A stretch of DNA of 58,994 nt from Tenacibaculum sp. L6 (GCF_028823685.1 NZ_JAPEHZ010000008.1:1-58994); one strand, 5' to 3'; numbered from the stretch's first letter, positions 1 through 8,867 are shown. Numbers and translations are program-made. The notes: a model not told the origin generated them from the sequence alone.

Positions 1-46
1 GTTTAATTAATATTTTATAAAAACTGTCAACCTATTTTAGGACGAC

Positions 47-769
47 TCATAATTTGGTTCTTTTTTCTAATTCTAGTGCTTTTTTATACAGTATATTGTG
101 TTCTAAATGTATATGATGGTATAAATCTTGTTCAAATTCTCCAAGTTTAATGTAAAGATCTTTATACGTATTCGAGACACTTTCTGAAATAGAGTAGTTA
201 TCTGTTAGTTTCGCTATTTCTCTGAAAAGATTATTAATTTCTTCATGTTCATGCTCTAACATTTTTATAGGAGTATGTATCGTGATGAATGAAGGAATGC
301 TTATTTTTTTGTGTTCTTTGTCAGCTGCTATTAGCTGTTTTATATAAGGGAAAAGTATTTGTTCTTCTTTTTGAAGGTGAGATATAACTTCAGAAGAGGC
401 TTTTCTAAATAGTTTATTAATTTTTAATAGTTCAGGATGTGTATCACCATAGGTTTTTATAACTTCATTTATATATTGAGAAATTATAGGTAAACTTTCT
501 TTTACATAAGAATGATGTACACTTTCAATATAAAGGATTAAAAAGTTTAAACTCCAAGTGTTATAATCTTGAAGTACATCACTAATACTTTCAACATTTT
601 CCAATTCGCTTTTTAATGCACTTAAGTTTATTTTATTCTTTTGGCAAACTTTGTTTATTGTTATATTTCCTTTGCAGCAAAAATCAATTCCATATTTCTT
701 AAAAATAGGAGCTGTTTTTATATTCTCTATTACATAATCAGCGACTGTTCTATTTTCTAAGACATTCAT
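47..769 (-). CDS. ric: RIC-family di-iron iron-sulfur cluster repair protein
   Basis: Cytosolic di-iron protein of the ScdA/YtfE family, which restores iron-sulfur clusters damaged by nitric oxide or peroxide. The N-terminal DUF542/ScdA_N domain (about residues 1-60) carries the family Cys pair in DFCCKG (Cys31-Cys32). A hemerythrin-like domain follows with the expected iron ligands in SVHHSY, HLQKEEQ, LEHEHEE and HHIHLEHN. At 240 aa it has the usual length. It is transcribed divergently from msrB. An 18-nt T run (A run on the coding strand) lies directly before the start codon, and an FNR-like dyad lies 140 bp upstream. Function follows from the family; the regulation is inferred. Confidence 0.93.
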   Translation of the reverse strand: MNVLENRTVADYVIENIKTAPIFKKYGIDFCCKGNITINKVCQKNKINLSALKSELENVESISDVLQDYNTWSLNFLILYIESVHHSYVKESLPIISQYINEVIKTYGDTHPELLKINKLFRKASSEVISHLQKEEQILFPYIKQLIAADKEHKKISIPSFITIHTPIKMLEHEHEEINNLFREIAKLTDNYSISESVSNTYKDLYIKLGEFEQDLYHHIHLEHNILYKKALELEKRTKL

Positions 770-771
770 TG

Positions 772-789
772 TTTTTTTTTTTTTTTTTT
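772..789. repeat. 18-nt poly-T homopolymer abutting the ric start codon
   Basis: Eighteen consecutive T on the plus strand (A on the ric coding strand) end two bases before the ric ATG, where a ribosome-binding site would lie. Such tracts are prone to slippage and to sequencing error. Confidence 0.85.
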
Positions 790-907
790 ATTTTAATAAA
801 TACTGATATAAGTTTGTAATTTGTAATTTTTTTAACTAAAATTATGTTATAAGCACGGGGAATAATGGTTTTTATTACAAATTAATAGGTAAAAGATCAT
901 TTAAAAC

Positions 908-921
908 ATGATATAAATCAT
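908..921. promoter_or_regulatory. FNR/CRP-like dyad between ric and msrB
   Basis: The dyad ATGAT-N4-ATCAT agrees at eight of ten positions with the FNR consensus TTGAT-N4-ATCAA. It lies about 140 bp upstream of ric and about 120 bp upstream of msrB. Crp/Fnr-family control of ric genes by NO or anoxia is common in other bacteria; binding here is inferred. Confidence 0.35.
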
Positions 922-956
922 CCTTGAAAAAATAATTAAGGTTTCTGTTAAATTTA

Positions 957-987
957 TTCGAAAGCTTTAGTGAGTATCATAGATTTG
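957..987 (+). promoter_or_regulatory. Putative flavobacterial promoter of msrB-msrA-selO
   Basis: A perfect -7 box TAGATTTG (980-987) fits the Bacteroidota consensus TAnnTTTG. A weak -33 match (TTCG, 957-960) lies 19 bp upstream. It is about 50 bp from the msrB start. Confidence 0.45.
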
Positions 988-1039
988 TAAGTAGTAATAA
1001 AAAGAAGCTACTAATAAGATAATAATAGAATTTTTAGGA

Positions 1040-1498
1040 ATGAGCGATAAAATATTAACTTGGAAAGATATTATTTACTTTGCTGTAAACGGAAATCCAA
1101 CACCTGATAGCAGAGTAGAAAAAACTCCTGAAGAATGGGCAGCAATACTAACTCCAGAACAGTTTAGAATAACTAGAGAAAAAGGAACAGAGCGACCAAA
1201 TTCCGGAGCTTTATGTAGTGTGTACGATGCAGGTAAGTATAAATGTGTATGTTGTGGTACTCCTTTGTTCGATTCAACGATTAAATTTAGTTCAGGTACT
1301 GGTTGGCCTAGTTTTACACAACCCATTAAAGAAAATGCCATTCAATATGAAAAAGACACTACTTTTGGTATGGTGCGAGTAGAAGTGATGTGCAATACTT
1401 GCGATGCTCATTTAGGGCATGTTTTTCCTGATGGACCAGAACCAAGTGGCTTACGTTATTGTATCAACTCTGCATCAATGATCTTAGATACCGAATAA
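1040..1498 (+). CDS. msrB: Peptide-methionine (R)-S-oxide reductase MsrB
   Basis: Reduces the R epimer of methionine sulfoxide in proteins, using thioredoxin. The zinc-binding CxxC pairs (Cys69/72 and Cys118/121) are intact. The catalytic Cys141 lies in RYCINS, and Cys59 in GALCSVY fits the resolving position. There is no signal peptide, so the enzyme is cytosolic. At 152 aa it is slightly longer than the core domain at the N terminus. The msrA start lies 2 bp after its stop, so the two are surely co-transcribed. Confidence 0.96.
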   Translation: MSDKILTWKDIIYFAVNGNPTPDSRVEKTPEEWAAILTPEQFRITREKGTERPNSGALCSVYDAGKYKCVCCGTPLFDSTIKFSSGTGWPSFTQPIKENAIQYEKDTTFGMVRVEVMCNTCDAHLGHVFPDGPEPSGLRYCINSASMILDTE

Positions 1499-1500
1499 AT

Positions 1501-2031
1501 ATGGAAGTATTAACTGTTGGAGGTGGTTGTTTTTGGTGTGTTGAAGCAATTTTTAACCAAATAAAAGGTGTAGAGAAAGTAGTTTCTGGTTATATGGGAG
1601 GAACTGTTCCAGGAACTCCAACCTATAGAGAAGTATGTTCTGGATTAACAGGACATGCAGAAGTAATTCAAGTAACGTATAATCCTGATATTATAAGTTT
1701 TGAAGAGTTATTGGTGATTTTTATGACGAGTCACGATCCTACAACTTTAAATAGACAAGGAGCCGATGTAGGAATTCAATATCGTTCGGTTATTTTTTAT
1801 CATTCTGATGAACAACGAGCAATAGCAGAACAAGTAATTGAAGAGTTAAAACCTTATTTTGAAAGTACTATTGTTACAGAAGTTAGTCCAGCTACCACAT
1901 TTCATGCTGCGGAAGAATATCACCAAAATTATTACGAAAACAACAAAGAACAGATGTACTGTGCAGCAGTGATTTCGCCTAAATTGGCTAAACTGAGAAA
2001 ACTGCATGCAAGTAAATTAAAAGAACAATAA
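1501..2031 (+). CDS. msrA: Peptide-methionine (S)-S-oxide reductase MsrA
   Basis: Reduces the S epimer of methionine sulfoxide and so complements MsrB. The N-terminal signature GGGCFWC holds the catalytic Cys10. The ATG at 1501 gives 176 aa, begins just before the signature and lies 2 bp after the msrB stop. An in-frame ATG at 1459 would overlap msrB by 40 bp and is rejected. It is followed after 3 bp by selO, forming a three-gene redox-repair operon. Confidence 0.95.
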   Translation: MEVLTVGGGCFWCVEAIFNQIKGVEKVVSGYMGGTVPGTPTYREVCSGLTGHAEVIQVTYNPDIISFEELLVIFMTSHDPTTLNRQGADVGIQYRSVIFYHSDEQRAIAEQVIEELKPYFESTIVTEVSPATTFHAAEEYHQNYYENNKEQMYCAAVISPKLAKLRKLHASKLKEQ

Positions 2032-2034
2032 AAC

Positions 2035-3603
2035 GTGTTGAAATTCAATATACAAAATACCTTTACAAACGAATTACCTGCGGATCCAATTAAAGAAAAT
2101 ACCCGAAGACAGGTAACAGAAGCTTGTTTTTCGTATGTAACACCTAAAAAAACTTCCAACCCTAAAGTTATACATGTTTCTGATGAAATGGCAAAAGAAT
2201 TAGGGCTTTCAGCAGAAGAAATAACTTCCGAAGAGTTTAAAAATGTATTTACAGGTAATAAAGTGTATCCGAATACAGAACCATATGCGATGTGTTATGG
2301 AGGACACCAGTTTGGGCATTGGGCAGGTCAGTTAGGAGATGGAAGGGCTATTAATTTGTTTGAAACAGTTCATAATAATAAAAATTGGGCGTTACAGCTG
2401 AAAGGAGCAGGGGAAACACCATACTCACGTACGGCAGATGGATTGGCGGTATTGCGATCTTCTATTCGTGAGTATTTGTGTAGCGAAGCCATGCATCATT
2501 TAGGTGTGCCTACAACAAGAGCATTGTCGTTGGCGTTGTCGGGAGATCAGGTGTTGAGAGATGTAATGTACAACGGAAATGCAGCCTATGAAAAAGGAGC
2601 TATTGTTTGTAGAACAGCCGAATCTTTTTTGCGCTTTGGAAATTATCAGATTTTAGCCGCAAGAGGAGATGTAAAAACCTTGAAAACACTGGTAGATTAT
2701 ACGATTACCCATCATTTTCCTCATTTAGGAAAACCTTCCAAAGAAACGTATATTTCCTTTTTTAAAGAAGTTGCGGATCGCAGTTTAGATATGGTAATTC
2801 ACTGGCAGCGTGTTGGATTTGTACATGGAGTAATGAATACGGATAATATGTCTATTCTTGGGTTAACCATTGATTATGGTCCTTACGGATGGTTAGAAGG
2901 CTACGACCATGGATGGACGCCAAATACCACCGATAATACGCACAAACGTTATCGATACGGTTCGCAACCAGAAATCGTTTTATGGAATTTATACCAGCTA
3001 GCAAATGCCTTGTATCTTTTAATTGAAGAAGCAGAACCTTTAGAAGCTGTTTTGGAATATTATCAAGAGAAATTTCCTGAAAAGTATATGCAAATGATGC
3101 GAGATAAATTAGGACTTTTTTCTTCAAAAGAATCAGATGGAAAATTAGTTTCAGACCTTGAAGAAGTACTTCAAAAAACAGAAACGGATATGACTATTTT
3201 TTTCCGATTATTAGCAACTATTTCAAAAGAAGATACAGTTGAAAATGCCATCAAAAAAATAGAAAAAGCATTTTATATTCCTTCAGAAATTGTTGATGAA
3301 ATTAAATTATTTTGGGAAACTTGGTTTCAAAATTATTTGGATAGATTGCAAAATGAATCTGTTTCAGATGAAGATAAAAAGACAAAAATGAATGCTGTAA
3401 ATCCGAAATATGTACTTCGAAATTATATGGCTCAACTAGCAATTGATCATGCCGATAAAGGAAATTATTTGCTGTTAAATGAGTTATATTTGCTCCTTAA
3501 AAATCCCTACGATGAGCAAGCAGAAAACGAAAAATGGTTTGCAAAACGACCAGAATGGGCTCGAAATAAAGTAGGATGCTCTATGTTGTCTTGTAGTTCT
3601 TAA
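2035..3603 (+). CDS. selO: SelO/YdiU-family protein adenylyltransferase (AMPylator)
   Basis: Pseudokinase-fold enzyme that transfers AMP from ATP to proteins; the E. coli homologue is linked to oxidative stress. Visible family blocks are the glycine-rich stretch YGGHQFGHWAGQ (about residues 88-99), KGAGETPYSR (about 123-132) and HGVMNTDN followed by DYGP (about 264-281), which matches the metal-binding N and D of the family. It ends in LSCSS, and Cys520 sits where the mammalian homologue has selenocysteine. Length is 522 aa. The start is GTG (2035), 3 bp after msrA. Co-transcription with both Msr genes supports a redox role. Confidence 0.92.
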   Translation: MLKFNIQNTFTNELPADPIKENTRRQVTEACFSYVTPKKTSNPKVIHVSDEMAKELGLSAEEITSEEFKNVFTGNKVYPNTEPYAMCYGGHQFGHWAGQLGDGRAINLFETVHNNKNWALQLKGAGETPYSRTADGLAVLRSSIREYLCSEAMHHLGVPTTRALSLALSGDQVLRDVMYNGNAAYEKGAIVCRTAESFLRFGNYQILAARGDVKTLKTLVDYTITHHFPHLGKPSKETYISFFKEVADRSLDMVIHWQRVGFVHGVMNTDNMSILGLTIDYGPYGWLEGYDHGWTPNTTDNTHKRYRYGSQPEIVLWNLYQLANALYLLIEEAEPLEAVLEYYQEKFPEKYMQMMRDKLGLFSSKESDGKLVSDLEEVLQKTETDMTIFFRLLATISKEDTVENAIKKIEKAFYIPSEIVDEIKLFWETWFQNYLDRLQNESVSDEDKKTKMNAVNPKYVLRNYMAQLAIDHADKGNYLLLNELYLLLKNPYDEQAENEKWFAKRPEWARNKVGCSMLSCSS

Positions 3604-3724
3604 GATAAAATAGATGTTAAATTGATTGTTTAAGTTGTTTGTTTTAAATATTTGATTTTCAGATTGTTTGTTTTTTATTTTGAAAATAATTCAAAAAGAT
3701 TTTTTCAATAAAATTCAAAATAAA

Positions 3725-3757
3725 TTTGGAAAATCTATTTTTATAATTGAATATTTG
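3725..3757 (+). promoter_or_regulatory. Putative promoter of the metY riboswitch transcript
   Basis: TTTG (3725-3728), a 21-bp spacer and AATATTTG (3750-3757) match the flavobacterial promoter with one mismatch in the -7 box. The riboswitch begins about 33 bp downstream. The remaining bases from 3604 to 3724 are AT-rich with no other visible feature. Confidence 0.5.
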
Positions 3758-3789
3758 TGCTCGTAAAAGTTCAAACACTTATTGACGAT

Positions 3790-3898
3790 GTTATCAAGAA
3801 AGGTGGAGGGATTAGACCCTATGAAGCCTTAGCAACCCTTTGTGCAAACAAAGAAGGTGCTAAATTCTACCAGAGTGCAAAACTCAAGGATAGATAAC
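3790..3898 (+). promoter_or_regulatory. SAM-I (S-box) riboswitch upstream of metY
   Basis: The aptamer is closed by the P1 arms GTTATC (3790-3795) and GATAAC (3893-3898). The S-box core is present in order: AAAGGTGGAGGGA, GACCCTATGAAGCC, TTAGCAACC, then AAGGTGCTAAATTCTAC. It binds S-adenosylmethionine and represses the downstream methionine gene. An 8-bp hairpin follows directly (3906-3913 with 3924-3931), and a weak hairpin with a short T run lies at 3968-3988. Either could be part of the expression platform; whether control is on transcription or translation is not clear. Confidence 0.93.
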
Positions 3899-3967
3899 CC
3901 AAAGAAGTTTCTTTAATAACTACAAGAAACTCCTTATAATTTCTTAATAACATTTTTCTAGTAAGCA

Positions 3968-3988
3968 ACATCTAACAAAGATGTGTTT
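3968..3988 (+). terminator. Weak hairpin in the metY leader, possible S-box terminator
   Basis: A 6-bp stem (ACATCT/AGATGT) with a 5-nt loop is followed by GTTTT. It lies between the aptamer and metY. The T run is short, so this is a tentative expression-platform terminator. Confidence 0.3.
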
Positions 3989-4030
3989 TGGCTTTTGGTT
4001 TAATTTTTTATTAACTCAAAAACAAGAAAA

Positions 4031-5323
4031 ATGAGTACACAAAAATTCGCAACAAATGCGTTGCATGCAGGTCACAATGTAACACAAACAAGTGGAACCA
4101 GAGCAGTTCCAATTTATCAAACTACATCGTATGTTTTTAACGATGCAGAGCATGCAGCAAATTTATTTTCGTTAAAGGAACTCGGGTTTATTTACACCCG
4201 ATTAAACAACCCAACCAATCAAATTTTACAAGATCGTTTAGCTGCTATTGAAGGAGGTATTGGCGCTGTAGTTTTTGCTTCGGGTACCGCAGCAATTTCA
4301 ACAGGATTATTAACCTTGTTAAAAGCAGGAGATCATATCGTAGCTTCAAGCAGTTTGTATGGTGGAACCTACAATTTATTAAATGTTACTCTCCCAAGAT
4401 TAGGAATTACCACAACCTTTGTAGATGCTTCAAACCCTGATAATTTTGAAGCAGCAGTGCAAGAAAACACCAGAGCCTTTTTTGTTGAATCTTTAGGTAA
4501 TCCGAAGTTAGATGTTTTGGATTTAAAAGCGATTTCTGCTCACGCTAAAAAAGCAAAAGTTCCTTTTATTGTAGATAATACCGTAGCAACTCCAGCTTTG
4601 TTAAACCCGATTGAACACGGAGCGAATATTGTAATTCACTCGTTAACAAAATACATTGGCGGACAAGGAAATTCGTTAGGTGGAGCCATTATTGATGCAG
4701 GAACTTTTAACTGGGCAAATGGAAAGTTTCCTGAGTTTACAGAGCCTTCAGCAGGATATCACGGATTGGTATATCACGAAGCTTTAGGAGCAGCATCGTA
4801 CACATTTAAACTGATTTTAGAAGGTTTACGTGATTTTGGAGGAGCGTTAAGTCCTACAAATGCTTTTAATATTATCCAAGGATTGGAAACCTTAGACGTG
4901 AGAATTAAAAAGCATAGTGAAAGTGCTTTGGAATTAGCGAAGTGGTTACAAGAGCAAGAAGAAGTTGCTTGGGTAAACTATCCAGGACTGGAAGGAAACC
5001 AATACAAAGCTTTAGTAGATGAATACTTACCAAAAGGTCAAAGTGGATTGGTAACTTTTGGTGTAAAAGGAGGTTACGAAGCCGCTAAAACGATTGCCGA
5101 TAACACAAAATTGTTCTCATTACTAGCAAATATTGGAGATACTAAATCTTTAATTATTCATCCAGCGAGTACTACACACCAACAATTAAGTGATGAAGCA
5201 CAAGGAAATGCAGGAGTAACAAAAGACTTAATCCGTTTGTCGGTTGGTTTGGAAAATATTGAAGATTTAAAAACCGATTTACAAAAAGCATTTGCTAAAA
5301 TTTCTAAAGAAGTATTGGCTTAA
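4031..5323 (+). CDS. metY: O-acetylhomoserine sulfhydrylase (aminocarboxypropyltransferase)
   Basis: PLP enzyme of the Cys/Met metabolism family that makes homocysteine from O-acetylhomoserine and sulfide. It has the usual length (430 aa) and the PLP-lysine block HSLTKYIGGQGNSLGG near residue 207. The N-terminal block ALHAGHNVTQTSGTRAVPIYQTTSY is the typical MetY opening in part. An upstream SAM riboswitch supports a methionine role over a cysteine role. The next gene makes its substrate O-acetylhomoserine, and sulfide comes from the sulfate operon further downstream. Confidence 0.94.
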   Translation: MSTQKFATNALHAGHNVTQTSGTRAVPIYQTTSYVFNDAEHAANLFSLKELGFIYTRLNNPTNQILQDRLAAIEGGIGAVVFASGTAAISTGLLTLLKAGDHIVASSSLYGGTYNLLNVTLPRLGITTTFVDASNPDNFEAAVQENTRAFFVESLGNPKLDVLDLKAISAHAKKAKVPFIVDNTVATPALLNPIEHGANIVIHSLTKYIGGQGNSLGGAIIDAGTFNWANGKFPEFTEPSAGYHGLVYHEALGAASYTFKLILEGLRDFGGALSPTNAFNIIQGLETLDVRIKKHSESALELAKWLQEQEEVAWVNYPGLEGNQYKALVDEYLPKGQSGLVTFGVKGGYEAAKTIADNTKLFSLLANIGDTKSLIIHPASTTHQQLSDEAQGNAGVTKDLIRLSVGLENIEDLKTDLQKAFAKISKEVLA

Positions 5324-5327
5324 AACA

Positions 5328-5441
5328 CCCCGCGTTAGGGATTGAAGTGGAAATCCTTTTTGTGTTGTCATTCTGAGCTTGTCGAAGAAAGCAACATAAA
5401 AAGATTGAAACGGAAAGCCCGACCCTTTAGGGTAACGCCCA
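5328..5441. repeat. Flavobacterial intergenic palindromic element between metY and metX-thrA
   Basis: Nested inverted sequences fill this gap. Inner arms CTTTTTGTGTTG and CAACATAAAAAG pair in 11 of 12 positions. The block begins with a GCGTTAGGGATTG motif and ends with AGCCCGACCC, the hairpin ACCCTTTAGGGT and ACGCCC. The centre holds TCATTCTGAGCTTGTCGAAG, a dispersed motif I recall from other genomes. It looks like a REP-type element and may also terminate transcription. The copy number cannot be seen from this window. Confidence 0.55.
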
Positions 5442-5454
5442 AAAAATATCGGTA

Positions 5455-8400
5455 ATGAAAAGCGATTTACAACACATACATATTCTTAGTTATACCACCA
5501 CAAGCGGTACACAATTCGATACAATTCCGTTGAGCTATCAAGTTTTCGGAAAAGCATTGGGTACCGCTCCTTTGGTGCTTATTAACCATGCGCTTACAGG
5601 AAATAGCAATGTTGCTGGAGCCGAAGGTTGGTGGCAAGATTTAATAGGAGAAAACAAGGTTATAGACACTAATGAGTATACCATTTTGTGCTTTAACATA
5701 CCTGGAAATGGGTATGACGATTTTTTAATTGATGATTATAAAAGTTTTGAAGCACGTGATATTGCAAATATCTTTTTACAAGGACTACAACAGTTGCAAA
5801 TTGAAAAGCTATTTGCATTGATAGGAGGTTCTTTAGGAGGAGGGATTGCGTGGGAAATGGCCGTGTTGAATCCGAAAATTACTGAACATTTTATTCCAGT
5901 AGCGACTGATTGGAAATCGACCGATTGGTTGATAGCGAATTGTCAAATTCAAGAACAATTTTTAACCAATTCTAGCAATCCGGTACATGATGCACGTATG
6001 CATGCAATGTTGTGTTACAGAACACCAGAGTCGTTTAAAAAACGTTTTCAGCGTTCAAAAAATGAAGAATCCACGCTTTTTAATGTAGAAAGTTGGTTGT
6101 TACACCATGGAAAAAAGTTACAAGAACGCTACCAATTAGCTTCTTACAAATTGATGAATCAGTTATTAAAAACCATCGATGTAACCAAAGGAAGAGAAGG
6201 ATTGGATGTATTAGAAACCATTGAAGCAGACATCCATATTGTTGGCGTAGATTCTGATTTGTTTTTTACAGCGGAAGAAAACAGAGAAACACACAAACAA
6301 CTGGCATCATCTCATGCGAATGTAACCTATAATGAAATTAATTCAGATAATGGGCATGATGCTTTTTTAATAGAATACAAGCAATTAGAAAAAATTATTG
6401 AACCGATATTCAATCAAAAATCAACAAATAAGAGAATGAAAATTTTAAAGTTTGGCGGAAAATCTTTGTCCAATGAAGGAATACAAAATGTAGTATCTAT
6501 CATAGAACAGAAAATTAATGAAGGAGAAAAAATAGCTGTAGTAGTATCTGCAAGAGGAAATGCTACGGATGAGTTGGAAGAACTGTTAGAAAGAGCTGCT
6601 AACAATGAAGCTTTTAAAGAACAATTAGAAGCGTTTCGATATGAACAAACGAAATTAACGCCGTTGGTAGATTTTTCTACGGAATTTAATCGCTTAGAAA
6701 AGTTGTTTGAGGGAGTGAGTTTGTTAGGAGATTATAGCCAAAAAATAAAGGATGAAGTACTAGCACAAGGTGAGTTGTTATCAATAAAAACGGTAACAGA
6801 TTTATTACAACAAAAAGGGATCAATGCCCTAGCTACAGATTCAAGAGAGCTGTTAAAAACAGATGAGATAGTTGGAAAAGGGCAATCGATTGTTGAAATT
6901 TCTAAAGAAAATGTGTTAAATCACTTTAAGCAACACAACGGAACAACAGTGAATGTAGTTGCTGGATTTATCGCATCGAATTTAAAAAATGAAACTACTA
7001 CTTTAGGTAGAAACGGAAGTAATTACACAGCCTCGTTGTTAGCAAACTATTTGGATGCTGAAGAGTTGCAAAACTACACACATGTAGATGGAATCTTCAC
7101 GGCAAATCCTGATTTGGTAGCTGATGCTAAGAAGATTGAAGTATTGTCATTTTCTGAAGCGAATGAATTGGCAAACTTCGGAGCGAACATTTTACATGCT
7201 AAAACCATTATTCCGTTATTGGAGAAGAACATTAACCTACGAATTTTAAATACCTTCAACCCTAATGATAATGGAACGTTGATTACAGCAAAATCAACTT
7301 TAAAAGGCATTAAATCCTTATCGGTTTTAGACAAGGTTGCTTTAATCAATTTTGAAGGAAGAGGTTTGTTAGGTAAAGTAGGAGTAGATGCACGTATTTT
7401 TAAAGCATTGAGCAATCACGGAATTAGCGTGAGTATCATTTCACAAGGTTCATCAGAAAGAGGTATTGGTTTGGTGGTAGATAAATCAAATGCAACTGCT
7501 GCTGTAAAAGCTTTAGAGCAAGAGTTTGAGAATGACATACAAACGAAAGATGTAAATCAGATTTCGATACAGGAAGAAGTATCGGTAATTTCAATAATTG
7601 GTCAAGATTTAAGCGAGTTCCACCACCCATACAACGCTTTAATTAAGAACCAAATAGTACCGTTATTGTTTAACAATACCATTACAGGTAAAAATGTAAG
7701 CTTGGTGGTAAAAAAAGAACAGTTACACAAGGCGTTGAACGTGATTCACGGTCAAGTATTTGGGGTTGCTAAAAAGATTAACATTGCTGTTTTTGGTAAA
7801 GGATTAGTTGGAGGAACTTTGATTGAACAAATTCTAGAGAACTCAAAATCAATTTTAGAAAGACGTAAAATACACCTGAATATTTTTGCCATTGCCAACT
7901 CTAAAAAAGTGTTGTTGACTAAAAACGGAGCTGATATAAATTGGTCAAACGAGCTTGATAAAGCAGTAGAAGATAAGTACATAGTTGATAGTGTAATTGA
8001 CTATGCGAAAGAGCATCATTTAGAAAATTTAATCGCAATAGATAATACAGTGAGTTTAGATTTTATTGAGAATTACATTCCGTTAGTCAATGCTGGATTC
8101 GATTTAGTCTCTTCTAACAAAATAGCCAATACCGTTTCGTACGATTTTTATAAAGAATTGCGTAAAACCTTAGATAAAAATAAGAAGAGTTACCTGTATG
8201 AAACCAATGTTGGAGCAGGTTTACCATTGATAGATACAATTAAACTATTACACGATTCAGGAGAGAACATTACAAGAATTCGAGGAGTATTCTCAGGGTC
8301 TTTAAGTTATTTGTTTAATAAGTTTTCTGCGGAAGACCTACCGTTTTCAAGGGTGTTACAAGAAGCCATTGATAAAGGATTTACAGAACCAGATCCTCGT

Positions 8401-8853
8401 GAAGATTTATGTGGAAATGACGTCGCTAGAAAACTATTGATTTTAGCTCGAGAATTGGATTTAGAAAATGAATTTGAAGATATTCAGATAGAAAATTTGA
8501 TTCCAGAGGAGTATAGAGAAATATCTTCTGATGAGTTTTTAGGAAACTTAGAAAAACTAGACACTACGTTTCAACAACAAAAAGAAACACAAGAAGAGAA
8601 GCATGTACTGAGATACATTGGTGATTTACACGGAGATCTACAACAATCGAAAGGAGAATTGGATGTAAAATTAGTATCGGTACCAGAGAGTTCGCCTTTA
8701 GGAAGTTTAAAAGGGTCTGATGCAATTTTTGAAATTTATACAGAGTCATACGGAGCACAACCTATTGTCATTCAAGGAGCAGGAGCAGGATCAAAAGTTA
8801 CTGCAAGAGGCGTATTTGGAGATATTTTACGATTAGCAAAGAATAATAACTAG
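5455..8853 (+). CDS. metX-thrA: Trifunctional fusion: homoserine O-acetyltransferase / aspartokinase / homoserine dehydrogenase
   Basis: One uninterrupted 1132-aa frame. Residues 1 to about 325 form a MetX-type alpha/beta hydrolase with the nucleophile Ser126 in GGSLGGG, Asp268 in DSDLF and His301 in NGHDAF. From Met328 an aspartokinase begins (MKILKFGGKS; the usual KFGGTS has Lys for Thr), with ACT-like regulatory segments following. From about 775 a homoserine dehydrogenase begins with the NAD motif FGKGLVGG and includes NVGAGLP, GVFSGSLSYLF and GFTEPDPREDLCGND. The protein would phosphorylate aspartate, make homoserine and acetylate it, feeding MetY. An internal start at 6436 could also yield a ThrA-like protein alone. 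There is no frame break between the parts. Confidence 0.93.
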   Translation: MKSDLQHIHILSYTTTSGTQFDTIPLSYQVFGKALGTAPLVLINHALTGNSNVAGAEGWWQDLIGENKVIDTNEYTILCFNIPGNGYDDFLIDDYKSFEARDIANIFLQGLQQLQIEKLFALIGGSLGGGIAWEMAVLNPKITEHFIPVATDWKSTDWLIANCQIQEQFLTNSSNPVHDARMHAMLCYRTPESFKKRFQRSKNEESTLFNVESWLLHHGKKLQERYQLASYKLMNQLLKTIDVTKGREGLDVLETIEADIHIVGVDSDLFFTAEENRETHKQLASSHANVTYNEINSDNGHDAFLIEYKQLEKIIEPIFNQKSTNKRMKILKFGGKSLSNEGIQNVVSIIEQKINEGEKIAVVVSARGNATDELEELLERAANNEAFKEQLEAFRYEQTKLTPLVDFSTEFNRLEKLFEGVSLLGDYSQKIKDEVLAQGELLSIKTVTDLLQQKGINALATDSRELLKTDEIVGKGQSIVEISKENVLNHFKQHNGTTVNVVAGFIASNLKNETTTLGRNGSNYTASLLANYLDAEELQNYTHVDGIFTANPDLVADAKKIEVLSFSEANELANFGANILHAKTIIPLLEKNINLRILNTFNPNDNGTLITAKSTLKGIKSLSVLDKVALINFEGRGLLGKVGVDARIFKALSNHGISVSIISQGSSERGIGLVVDKSNATAAVKALEQEFENDIQTKDVNQISIQEEVSVISIIGQDLSEFHHPYNALIKNQIVPLLFNNTITGKNVSLVVKKEQLHKALNVIHGQVFGVAKKINIAVFGKGLVGGTLIEQILENSKSILERRKIHLNIFAIANSKKVLLTKNGADINWSNELDKAVEDKYIVDSVIDYAKEHHLENLIAIDNTVSLDFIENYIPLVNAGFDLVSSNKIANTVSYDFYKELRKTLDKNKKSYLYETNVGAGLPLIDTIKLLHDSGENITRIRGVFSGSLSYLFNKFSAEDLPFSRVLQEAIDKGFTEPDPREDLCGNDVARKLLILARELDLENEFEDIQIENLIPEEYREISSDEFLGNLEKLDTTFQQQKETQEEKHVLRYIGDLHGDLQQSKGELDVKLVSVPESSPLGSLKGSDAIFEIYTESYGAQPIVIQGAGAGSKVTARGVFGDILRLAKNNN

Positions 8854-8867
8854 ATAGACTAGAGAAT

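Noticed and set aside
1075..1341. Reverse-strand open frame over msrB
   Set aside because: It lies fully inside a conserved enzyme gene and has no family features. It is a shadow frame.
5455..8853. Two separate genes wrongly joined (metX and thrA)
   Set aside because: The frame has no stop or frame change between the domains. An internal start remains possible, but a fused product is the direct reading.
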